A stretch of 64,000 bases of DNA from CAVVNP01 sp963800235 (lineage in GTDB: Bacteria > Actinomycetota > Acidimicrobiia > Acidimicrobiales > Iamiaceae): contig CAWDAD010000001.1 in NCBI GenBank assembly GCA_963800235.1, positions 1,550,001 through 1,614,000 on the forward strand, given 5' to 3'. The notes below the pieces were generated by a model that had not been told where the DNA came from, did not search any database, and worked only from the letters and a program-made list of their open reading frames with translations. Made by a program: the position numbers and the translations under genes. Of the stretch, positions 57,363 through 64,000 are shown one piece after another. Every line of letters starts with the position of its first letter. Within the stretch, counting starts at the first letter, position 1.

Positions 57363-60175
57363 GCGGCGACAATTTCGGTGAGCTCGGTCAGGAGGGCGTC
57401 GAGGTCTGGGCCGAAGAGCTCGCGGGCCTTGCCGAGGCCGCCACGCTGGCTGAAGGGCGGATCGAGCAGCTGCCTCGGCTCGATCGAGAGCGATGCGGCC
57501 AGATGGTCGCGGATCAGGCGGAGCCAGTCGACCTGCTCGTCCGTAAACCGACGGCCAGCCGACTCCTGCTGCAGCAACCAGGCGTCGAAGCGCTCGGCCA
57601 CCTGCTCGGGGAACGGCGCCAGCTCGTCGGCGTCGCCCAACGTGAAGCGAACCAGCGACACGATGTTGGTCAGCACCGTCCCGGCCGACCCTCGCACCTT
57701 CGAGGCATCGAGCGTCTCGTAGGCCTCCCACAGCCGCTCGGGAGTCCAGCGGTGCGGCGGCCGCCCGATCGCCTCCGCCAGCTCCTTCACGTCGCGATAG
57801 GTCAGGCGCTTGGCATACGGCCGGCTGTACAGCACCTGCAGCGCAGTGATCTCGTCCCGGTGCTCGTCGAGGAACGAGCGGAACGACGTGATGGTGCTCT
57901 CGGCCCGAGCACGGGCGTCGACCGCGAACTCGGCGCGGGTGACCTGGTCGACGCTGATCTCGTCGATCACCTGGTCGAAGCTGCGCTGCACGTTGACCAG
58001 CTGCTCCCGCAGCTCGGGGTTCGCAGCGATGGGCTGCACCGCTGCGTCGAGCAGCGTCGCCTTGGCCGCCGCCACCTCGACGTCGCTCGGCTGCGAGGAA
58101 CCGGAGGCGATCTGGGCCGCGGCGAGCTGGCGGTCCGGGTCGATGGCGTCGACCAGGTCGTGCTCGATGGCCGAGAGCGACTGGCCGGCCACCGCTTCGA
58201 GCTTCTCCCGCTGGGCCGGACCGATGCGGCTGTCGATGCGGGCCAGGCGCGACGCCAGGCTGGAGACCAGGTCCTCGCTCACGTGCCCCAACGACACCTG
58301 GTGCAGCAGCTTCTGCAGCGACACCCCCCGCTTTCGCTCGAGCGGCGTGGTCTCGATGAGCTTGGTCTCGGTCACGCCGACTGCGTCGACCAACACGAAG
58401 CGGTCCTTGTGGGCGGCGTCGGGAGTTACCACCTGCAGGTCGCTGTCGGCGATGGTGCGCACCCCCCGGCCCTTCATCTGCTCGAAGAAGTTGCGCGATC
58501 GCACCATGCGCATGAACACCACCATCTCGATCGGCTTCACGTCGGTGCCGGTGGCGATCATGTCCACGGTCACGGCGATGCGTGGGTAGTAGCTGGTGCG
58601 GAAGTCCTGCAGCAGCTGCTCGGGCTTGGCTCCGTCCGAGGACTTGTACGTGATCTTGGCGATCACGTCATTGCCCTTGCCCAGCTCCTCACGGGCGATG
58701 CGCACGATGTCCTCGGCGTGGCTGTCGTCCTTGGCGAAGATCAGCGTCTTAGGGATGTGGCGCAGCCGACCGTGCTCGTCGACCTCGCGGTCGGGGAACA
58801 TGGCCGGCAGGTTGTCGCGCAGCGCCCGGACGACGGTGCGGATCTGGTCCTTGGCCACCACCTTGCGGTCGAGGTCCTTCTGGTCGTAGTCGAGGTCCGC
58901 ATCGACCTCCTGCCAGCGCTCGTCGCGCGTCTCCCGGTCTCGGAAGGTCGTCCAGTAGCCGGCCTCGATGGTCGAGCCGACCTCGGAGATGGCGGTCGAC
59001 AGCCGGAACACGTCGAAGTCCACGTTCACGCCGTCGGCCACCGCTTCGGGGAACCCGTACTCCATGACCAGGTTCTTGTTGAAGAACCCGAAGGTTTGCT
59101 TGCCGGGGGTGGCGGTGAGCCCGACGAGGAAGGCGTCGAAGTACTCGAGCACCTGGCGCCACACGCCGTAGATCGAGCGGTGGCACTCGTCGACGATGAT
59201 CACGTCGAACGCCTCGATGGGCAGGGCCGGGTTGTAGTCGACCTCGACCGGCCGATCGGGCGCCACCTCGTAGCCGGACTCGGCATCGAGGTCCTCGGGC
59301 AGGTCGGCCTCGCCCCGCAGCATCGAGTACACCCGCTGGATGGTGCCGACGCAGACGCTGGCGACCGGGTCGAGCCGGTTGTGGGTCAGGTGCTGGACGT
59401 TGTAGAGCTCGGTGAACTTCCGCCCCGAGCCGGGGACCTCGAAGCCCTGGAACTCCTTGAGCGTCTGCTTGCCGAGGTTCCCTCGGTCGACCAGGAAGAG
59501 GATGCGCTGGGCCTGCGCCTCACGGATCAGGCGCTCGCAGATGTTGGCGGCGGCGAAGGTCTTGCCCGAGCCGGTCGCCATCTGGATCAGCGCCCGCGAG
59601 CGGTTGTCCTTCAACGAGCGCTCGAGGTTGGCGATGGCGTGGAACTGGGCGTCGCGCAACCGGGCCGGGTCCGGCTCCAAGGTGGACAAGGCTGGGATGC
59701 GAGCCCGGAGCGTGCCGCCGCCGTGGTCGATGTGGCCCTCGATCTGCCACTCCAGCGTCTCGGGCCGGTGGAACCAGAACACCCGTCGGGCGGTGGGTTC
59801 AGGGTCCATGCGGCAGGTCAGCCACGTCTCGCTGCCGGTCGACTCGTAGCCGTAGGGCAGGCGCCCGTCGATGCGGTAGGCGGGCAGCTCCTCCGGGATG
59901 TTCCGCTGGTACTTGACCGTCTGCCACTCGACGCCGGAGAGGGTCGTGCCCCGCTTCTTGGCCTCGATCACCCCGACCGCCTGGCGGTTGATGAACAGCA
60001 CGTAGTCGGCCGGCCCGGCGTCGGTGGTCAGCTCGCGGACGGCGACGCCGGTGCCCGCGTACAAGTTGACCGACCGCTGGTCCTGGACCACCCAGCCGGC
60101 CGCTTCGAGCATGGCGTCGATCCGCACCCGGGCGCGCTGCTCGGGCAGCAGGCGATCGTCCTCTCCCCCGGCCAT
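57359..60175 (-). CDS. hsdR: Type I restriction endonuclease subunit R
   Basis: The 938-residue motor/nuclease has an N-terminal nuclease region (ADYVLFINRQAVGVIEAKKR, with E-x-K), the SF2 helicase motifs ATGSGKT, DECHRSIYG, LTATPG, and KGRGVRTIAD, and a C-terminal EcoEI_R-like segment. It translocates DNA and cleaves unmodified DNA at a distance. It is the first gene of the nine-gene operon. A TAGCCT box lies 9 nt before the ATG. Confidence 0.95.
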   Translation of the reverse strand: MAGGEDDRLLPEQRARVRIDAMLEAAGWVVQDQRSVNLYAGTGVAVRELTTDAGPADYVLFINRQAVGVIEAKKRGTTLSGVEWQTVKYQRNIPEELPAYRIDGRLPYGYESTGSETWLTCRMDPEPTARRVFWFHRPETLEWQIEGHIDHGGGTLRARIPALSTLEPDPARLRDAQFHAIANLERSLKDNRSRALIQMATGSGKTFAAANICERLIREAQAQRILFLVDRGNLGKQTLKEFQGFEVPGSGRKFTELYNVQHLTHNRLDPVASVCVGTIQRVYSMLRGEADLPEDLDAESGYEVAPDRPVEVDYNPALPIEAFDVIIVDECHRSIYGVWRQVLEYFDAFLVGLTATPGKQTFGFFNKNLVMEYGFPEAVADGVNVDFDVFRLSTAISEVGSTIEAGYWTTFRDRETRDERWQEVDADLDYDQKDLDRKVVAKDQIRTVVRALRDNLPAMFPDREVDEHGRLRHIPKTLIFAKDDSHAEDIVRIAREELGKGNDVIAKITYKSSDGAKPEQLLQDFRTSYYPRIAVTVDMIATGTDVKPIEMVVFMRMVRSRNFFEQMKGRGVRTIADSDLQVVTPDAAHKDRFVLVDAVGVTETKLIETTPLERKRGVSLQKLLHQVSLGHVSEDLVSSLASRLARIDSRIGPAQREKLEAVAGQSLSAIEHDLVDAIDPDRQLAAAQIASGSSQPSDVEVAAAKATLLDAAVQPIAANPELREQLVNVQRSFDQVIDEISVDQVTRAEFAVDARARAESTITSFRSFLDEHRDEITALQVLYSRPYAKRLTYRDVKELAEAIGRPPHRWTPERLWEAYETLDASKVRGSAGTVLTNIVSLVRFTLGDADELAPFPEQVAERFDAWLLQQESAGRRFTDEQVDWLRLIRDHLAASLSIEPRQLLDPPFSQRGGLGKARELFGPDLDALLTELTEIVAA

Positions 60176-60357
60176 GTCGGCCGCAGGCTACGGGACCCCG
60201 AGGCAGGCCCGCCCGATCCCGGCAGCCGTAGCGGTCCGGTCTCACGGGTTCCGCGGACCGCAGGTGACCGCCACGGTCGGTTCCGGTTCACGGAAGCGTG
60301 ACGCCTGACCGGGCCCGGTTCGGGTGAGCGGCCGCTGAGCGGGTAGGGCGCGCGGGC

Positions 60358-61344
60358 ATGGATGCCATCACGTTGCTGAAGGACGACCACAAGTCGGTCA
60401 AGGCCCTCTTCCGCAAGTACGAGAAGGCGGGCGACCGGGCGTACGTGCAGAAGCGGCGGATCGTCGACGACATCATCGGCGAACTGTCCGTGCACGCCGC
60501 CATCGAGGAGCAGCTCTTCTACCCGGTGGCGCGGGCCACCGTGCCCGGCGTCGAGGAGGACACCCTGCAGAGCATCGAGGAGCACCACGTCGCCAAGTGG
60601 GTGCTGAGCGAGCTCGAGGGCATGGAGGCCGAGGCCGAGCGCTTCGACGCCAAGGTCCGCGTGCTGATCGACTCGGTCCGCCGCCACATCGAGGAGGAGG
60701 AGGGCGACCTCTTCCCGCAGGTGCGCGACGAGCTGGGCCGCAACGCGCTGGGCGACCTGGGCGATGCGCTGGAGGAGGCCAAGAAGACCGCGCCGACCCA
60801 TCCGCACCCCGAGGCACCCGACGAGCCGCCGGCCAACGTCGGCGCCGGCAACGCCGCGGGCGTCGTCGACCGCATCGAGGACACCGTCGGGGGCGTGGCC
60901 CAGGGCGGCGTCATGGCGCTGCAGGACCTCATCGCCCGGGTGACGGATCGCAAGAAGCCGCGGGCCGCCCCCACCGGCGCGAAGCGCACCCGGTCGACCG
61001 CGAGCAAGGTCCGTGAGCGGGCCGCCGAGGTCACCGACGAGATCGCCGACACCATCGACGAGGCCCGCCGCACGGGCAAGAAGGCGGTGTCGCGCACCCG
61101 CAGGAAGGGCGAGCAGGCGGTGGAGGGGACCGAGCGCACGGCCAAGTCCGCCGGCCGTGGGGCCAAGCGGACCGCCTCGGCGGCCAAGTCCGGCGCCAAG
61201 GGCACGGCGACGAGCGCCAGGAAGTCGACGAAGAAGGCCGCCGGCCGCACCTCCTCGACCGCCAAGCGGGCGGCCACCACGACCGGCCGCACGGCCAAGA
61301 AGGCGGCCAAGAGCACGAAGCGGACCGCCAAGCGCAACAGCTGA
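60358..61344 (+). CDS. Hemerythrin HHE protein with histone-H1-like tail
   Basis: The 328-residue protein joins a hemerythrin/HHE cation-binding domain (about 1-145: LLKDDHKSVKALFRKYE, VHAAIEEQLFYPV, EEHHVAKWVLSELEG, RHIEEEEGDLFPQVR), with His/Glu iron ligands in place, to a long Lys/Ala/Thr/Arg-rich tail (from about residue 205; repeated AKSAGRGAKRTAS-like units). The tail resembles eukaryotic H1 and mycobacterial HupB tails and should bind DNA. It probably protects DNA against oxygen or iron stress. Confidence 0.88.
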   Translation: MDAITLLKDDHKSVKALFRKYEKAGDRAYVQKRRIVDDIIGELSVHAAIEEQLFYPVARATVPGVEEDTLQSIEEHHVAKWVLSELEGMEAEAERFDAKVRVLIDSVRRHIEEEEGDLFPQVRDELGRNALGDLGDALEEAKKTAPTHPHPEAPDEPPANVGAGNAAGVVDRIEDTVGGVAQGGVMALQDLIARVTDRKKPRAAPTGAKRTRSTASKVRERAAEVTDEIADTIDEARRTGKKAVSRTRRKGEQAVEGTERTAKSAGRGAKRTASAAKSGAKGTATSARKSTKKAAGRTSSTAKRAATTTGRTAKKAAKSTKRTAKRNS

Positions 61345-61442
61345 CGCCACCGAGCAGCGACCGCTGCCGGCGAGGGACCCGGCTCATGGCGACGCCGGGA
61401 GTACGGGCCGCGGCCGGCGGCGGATCGCGCTAGACGGGCGCG

Positions 61443-62135
61443 ATGAGCCTGCCGGAGACCCGTCGGACGCTGCAGCGGATCGCCACCCACGTCGTGGCCC
61501 GGCGGCGGTTCCAGATGACCGGGCGCTTCGGGCTGCGAGCAGCCCCGGGCGGGCTGGCCACCCCCGCCTTCGGCGACGACGTCGAGGTGGTGCGCATCAG
61601 CGGCGAGGTCCTGGTGCGCGAGGTCGGCGGCACGGCCACGGCGGTCGAGCTGGCGGGATCGACGCTGCGGCGGCTGGCCCGGGTCGCCGGCGCCGACCTC
61701 GACGCGGGCTTCTCGGCGGGCGACGACAGCCCCGACGTCGGTGACCCCGACGCCGCCGTCGAGGTCGACGGCGGCGAGGTGGCCGAGCTGGGCGACTGGT
61801 GGTGCCTCGGCGCCCGGGTGCTCGACGCGGTCGTCGCCGAGCTGCCCGGCGGGCGGGGCTCGACCGTCCAGCTCTGGCCCGAGCACTTCGACGCCGCCGC
61901 CACCGTCACCCTCGGCAACGGGGCGAAGGCGAACGTGGGGTTCTCGGCCGGCGACGCCGGCATCGATCAGCCGTACCTCTACGTCGGCCCGTGGGACGCC
62001 GACCGACCCGGCGACGCCGGCTACTGGAACGCGCCGTTCGGCGCCACCCTCGGCCGCGACGACGTGCTCGCCTCGGCCGACCCCGCCGGGCGCAGCGCCG
62101 ACTTCGTCCGCACCGGGCTCGGCTTCCTCGGCTGA
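61443..62135 (+). CDS. Hypothetical actinobacterial protein
   Basis: The 230-residue protein has no signal peptide or TM segment. Characteristic motifs are WWCLGARVLDAVVAELPGG, STVQLWPEHFDAAATV, NVGFSAGDAGIDQPYLYV, and GYWNAPFGA. It looks like an intracellular, widely kept actinobacterial hypothetical. I cannot assign a function. Confidence 0.75.
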   Translation: MSLPETRRTLQRIATHVVARRRFQMTGRFGLRAAPGGLATPAFGDDVEVVRISGEVLVREVGGTATAVELAGSTLRRLARVAGADLDAGFSAGDDSPDVGDPDAAVEVDGGEVAELGDWWCLGARVLDAVVAELPGGRGSTVQLWPEHFDAAATVTLGNGAKANVGFSAGDAGIDQPYLYVGPWDADRPGDAGYWNAPFGATLGRDDVLASADPAGRSADFVRTGLGFLG

Positions 62136-62179
62136 TCCGGGTCGGCGACGCTGCTCGGGCGCCGGTCGGGACGTCCCAC

Positions 62180-62220
62180 GGTGAGCAGGATCTGTTGCTC
62201 GGCAACGGATCCTGCTCACC
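62180..62220. terminator. Strong hairpin between convergent genes
   Basis: GGTGAGCAGGATC (62180-62192) pairs with its complement at 62208-62220, and the inside extends it (GTTGC/GCAAC) to about 19 bp with a 3-nt TCG loop. It lies between the convergent 61443 and 62230 genes and would act as a bidirectional terminator. No T-run is present. Confidence 0.8.
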
Positions 62221-62229
62221 AGCAGAGCC

Positions 62230-62649
62230 TCAGGCCGACTCCCGGGCGGGGGTGGGTCCGAAGAAACCGACCACGCCGGCCAGCCGGCCGTCGTCGGCGA
62301 AGCGGACGAAGTCCGTGCCGGCGACGGCCACGGTGCCGTCACCGGCGCACAGCTCCCAGTCGTAGCGGGCGGCGCCGTGGTGGGCGTCGACCGCGCTGGT
62401 CCGGCGGAAGGTGTGGCCCGGGAACCGCGACTGCACCGCCGCGAACAGCCCGTCGACGCCGTCGTGGCCTGCACCGTCGAGCGGAGGGTCGGCGACGGTG
62501 GCGTCGGGGGTGAAGCTGTCGGCGATCAGGGCCCGGCGGCGGGCCGGATCGGGCTCGCCGTAGGCGGTCAGGTAGGCGTCGACGACGGTCGCCGGCCCAG
62601 GGCGGGCGGGGACGGCCGTGGCGGCATCGGCGGCGGTGGGATCGGTCAT
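62230..62649 (-). CDS. SnoaL/NTF2-like protein
   Basis: The 139-residue NTF2-like protein has YLTAYGEPDPARRRALIADS, FTPDATVADPPLDGAGHDG, and FVRFADDGRLAGVVGFFGP. GGAGGAG precedes the ATG at 62649. The cavity residues suggest a small-molecule binding or isomerase role, but no function can be assigned. It is divergent from the XRE/MmyB gene. Confidence 0.88.
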   Translation of the reverse strand: MTDPTAADAATAVPARPGPATVVDAYLTAYGEPDPARRRALIADSFTPDATVADPPLDGAGHDGVDGLFAAVQSRFPGHTFRRTSAVDAHHGAARYDWELCAGDGTVAVAGTDFVRFADDGRLAGVVGFFGPTPARESA

Positions 62650-62736
62650 GGTGGCTCCTCCGGTTCGGGCAGGCCCACGTCGAGCCCACCGGTCGGCGCC
62701 CACCGTGCGCCCTCGGCCGGGTCGGCACCACGACCC

Positions 62737-62786
62737 GTCGGGTAGTGGTCGGGGCGCGCCAGACCCGGCCCCGGCCGCTACCCGAC
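62737..62786. promoter_or_regulatory. 19-bp inverted repeat between divergent genes
   Basis: GTCGGGTAGTGGTCGGGGC (62737-62755) and GCCCCGGCCGCTACCCGAC (62768-62786) are inverted repeats matching at 17 of 19 positions, 12 bp apart. They sit between the NTF2-like gene and its divergent regulator gene and are the likely operator of that regulator. Confidence 0.7.
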
Positions 62787-62902
62787 AGGTCATCGCCGGG
62801 CCGACCGCTCGGCGCGACCGTGGGCGCTCCGACCACCGAGCCATCGAGCCACCGAGGAGCTCCGCCGTGCCCACCGGTCTGATCGAGCGCCGGCCCAGTC
62901 CC

Positions 62903-62908
62903 TACGCT
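62903..62908 (+). promoter_or_regulatory. -10 box of the XRE/MmyB gene
   Basis: TACGCT ends 6 nt before the ATG at 62915, supporting that start and a leaderless message. Confidence 0.45.
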
Positions 62909-62914
62909 GCCGGC

Positions 62915-63745
62915 ATGTCGGCGACGGTCGGCGACCTCATCAAGGAGTGGCGGGCCCGCCGGGCCCGCAGCCAGCTCGACGTGGCCCTCGAGGTCGGGGT
63001 GTCGCCACGGCACCTCAGCTTCGTCGAGACCGGGCGGTCGAAGCCGAGCCCCGAGCTGGTGCTGGCGGTGGCGGACCACCTGGAGGTGCCGCTCCGGGAG
63101 CGCAACGCCATGCTGCTGGCCGCCGGCTTCGCCCCCCGGTACCGCCAACAGCCGATGGACGCCGAGCCCATGCGCCGCATCACCGCCTCGCTGGAGCGCC
63201 TGCTCGACGCCCACGACCCGTTCCCCGGCGTCGCCCTCGACCGCAGCTGGAACGTGGTGCTGGCCAACCGGGCCGCCGGTCGGCTGGTCGACCTGGTCGA
63301 CCCGGCCCTCACCGCCGACGGCGTGAACGTCTTCCGCATCAGCCTCCACCCCGACGGCCTGGCCGCCGCCACGGTGAACTTCGACGAGTGGGCCACCTAC
63401 CTGCTGGGCGAGCTGCACCGGCTGGCCCGCACCACCGCCGACCCCGAGGTGGCCGCCCTGCGGGACGAGATCGACGCCTACCCCAACGTGGTCGACCTGC
63501 GGCGACGGCGTGACTGGACCGTGCCCCACGCCGACCCCGACCCGGTGGTCTCCTGCACCCTCGCCCTGAGCGGCGCCGAGCTGTCGCTCTACACGACCCT
63601 CACCACCTTCGGGACGCCCCGCGACGTGACCCTCGACGAGCTGGTGGTCGAGCTGTTCTTCCCCGCCGACGGCGCCACCGAAGCCGTCCTCCGCGCCCTC
63701 GACGACCAGGCCGGGCGACCGGCTGCGGCCGGGACGACCGGCTAG
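62915..63745 (+). CDS. XRE-family regulator with MmyB-like ligand domain
   Basis: A 276-residue regulator: N-terminal XRE HTH (DVALEVGVSPRHLSFVETGR, SKPSPELVLAVADHLEVPL) and a C-terminal MmyB-like/PAS domain (VALDRSWNVVLANRAAGRLV, VNVFRISLHPDGLA, LYTTLTTFGTPRDVTLDEL). MmyB-type proteins bind a fatty acid or similar ligand. It probably represses the adjacent NTF2-like gene through the inverted repeat between them. Confidence 0.92.
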   Translation: MSATVGDLIKEWRARRARSQLDVALEVGVSPRHLSFVETGRSKPSPELVLAVADHLEVPLRERNAMLLAAGFAPRYRQQPMDAEPMRRITASLERLLDAHDPFPGVALDRSWNVVLANRAAGRLVDLVDPALTADGVNVFRISLHPDGLAAATVNFDEWATYLLGELHRLARTTADPEVAALRDEIDAYPNVVDLRRRRDWTVPHADPDPVVSCTLALSGAELSLYTTLTTFGTPRDVTLDELVVELFFPADGATEAVLRALDDQAGRPAAAGTTG

Positions 63746-63767
63746 ACGACGACCCGGCGCCTACCGG

Positions 63768-64000
63768 CTAGCGGACCTCGGCCCGGTCGAGGGTGGCGAA
63801 CAGGTCGGCGCGGGCACGGGCGACCCGCGACCGGATGGTGCCGATCGGGCAGTCGACCACGGCGGCCGCCTCTTCGTAGCTGAGGCCGAGCAGCTGGGTG
63901 AGCACGAAGGCGTCGCGCCGGTCGGGGTCGAGGGTGGTGACGATGTCGTCGATGGGGGTGCTCGGCCCGGTCCGGACCTCGACCACGGTGGTGGCCCGGA
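63768..64000 (-). CDS. ECF sigma factor, C-terminal part (cut by window end)
   Basis: The last ~77 residues of a sigma-70-family ECF factor: region 4 with DAFVLTQLLGLSYEEAAAVV, DCPIGTIRSRVARARADL. The frame runs past the window's right edge without a start (the apparent start at 63986 is internal), so sigma region 2 lies outside. Confidence 0.88.
   Translation of the reverse strand, partial: RATTVVEVRTGPSTPIDDIVTTLDPDRRDAFVLTQLLGLSYEEAAAVVDCPIGTIRSRVARARADLFATLDRAEVR

Noticed and set aside
57311..60301. A 996-codon plus-strand open frame
   Set aside because: Antisense of hsdR. His/Leu/Gln/Gly-rich shadow, no motifs.
1..64000. CRISPR array, rRNA operon, insertion sequence transposase
   Set aside because: No regularly spaced repeats, no rRNA sequence and no transposase motif was seen in the window.

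Overview
The window comes from a high-GC actinobacterium. I infer an Acidimicrobiia-like lineage, on inference only, from the overall gene mix: DUF222 HNH endonucleases, F420-type nitroreductase, many sulfatases and amidohydrolase-2 proteins, and GTG starts. Many genes start 6-8 nt after a TAnnnT -10 box, the signature of leaderless transcripts common in Actinobacteria. Most long antisense reading frames are GC shadows and are left out.

Positions 1-13776 are an integrated mobile element in a tRNA-Arg(CCU) gene. A tyrosine integrase sits next to the intact tRNA at the right end. The left end keeps the displaced 3' half of the original tRNA, sharing a 14-bp core. Paired 11-bp repeats lie near both ends. 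The cargo includes a MobF relaxase-helicase, an AlpA-like HTH protein, a VapBC pair, an AbiEi-type antitoxin with a perfect palindromic operator, a pRiA4b ORF-3 protein, and a decaying right half. That half holds an integrase remnant, a frameshifted DUF433/DUF5615 toxin-antitoxin pair, a triply frameshifted Fic gene, and three copies of a ~180-bp repeat ending in a tRNA-Phe-like 3' half. With a relaxase but no visible type IV secretion genes it looks like an integrative mobilizable element.

Positions 13.8-48.6 kb are chromosomal metabolism and envelope functions: a secreted protein, three sulfatases, an ABC transporter coupled to a two-component system, a GH20 glycosidase with a sugar porter, an old-yellow-enzyme-like oxidoreductase, a K+ channel, a mechanosensitive channel, and an amidase. 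They also include a P450/amidohydrolase/acetoacetate-decarboxylase-like/amidohydrolase catabolic cluster, an Erm-like methyltransferase, adenosine deaminase, a double alpha/beta hydrolase whose second domain has lost its nucleophile, a GNAT-SET fusion, an acyl-CoA dehydrogenase, a diiron ferritin-like protein, and an HNH/DUF222 gene under a LexA-type box.

Positions 49.7-60.2 kb hold a nine-gene co-directional defence operon (minus strand): hsdR, hsdS, tcmP, a three-Cys-motif DUF5131 gene, a zinc-ribbon protein, mntA, hepT, hsdM, and a fused GmrSD-like DUF262/DUF1524 gene with an alkyltransferase-like tail. Nearly every junction is a 4-14 nt overlap or a short gap. The tcmP/DUF5131/zinc-ribbon block, with its own leaderless -10 box, is the best candidate here for an undescribed system. 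The last 4 kb hold a hemerythrin protein with a histone-H1-like tail, an uncharacterised protein, a strong terminator hairpin, an NTF2-like protein divergent from an XRE/MmyB regulator across a long inverted repeat, and the C-terminal end of an ECF sigma factor cut by the window edge.
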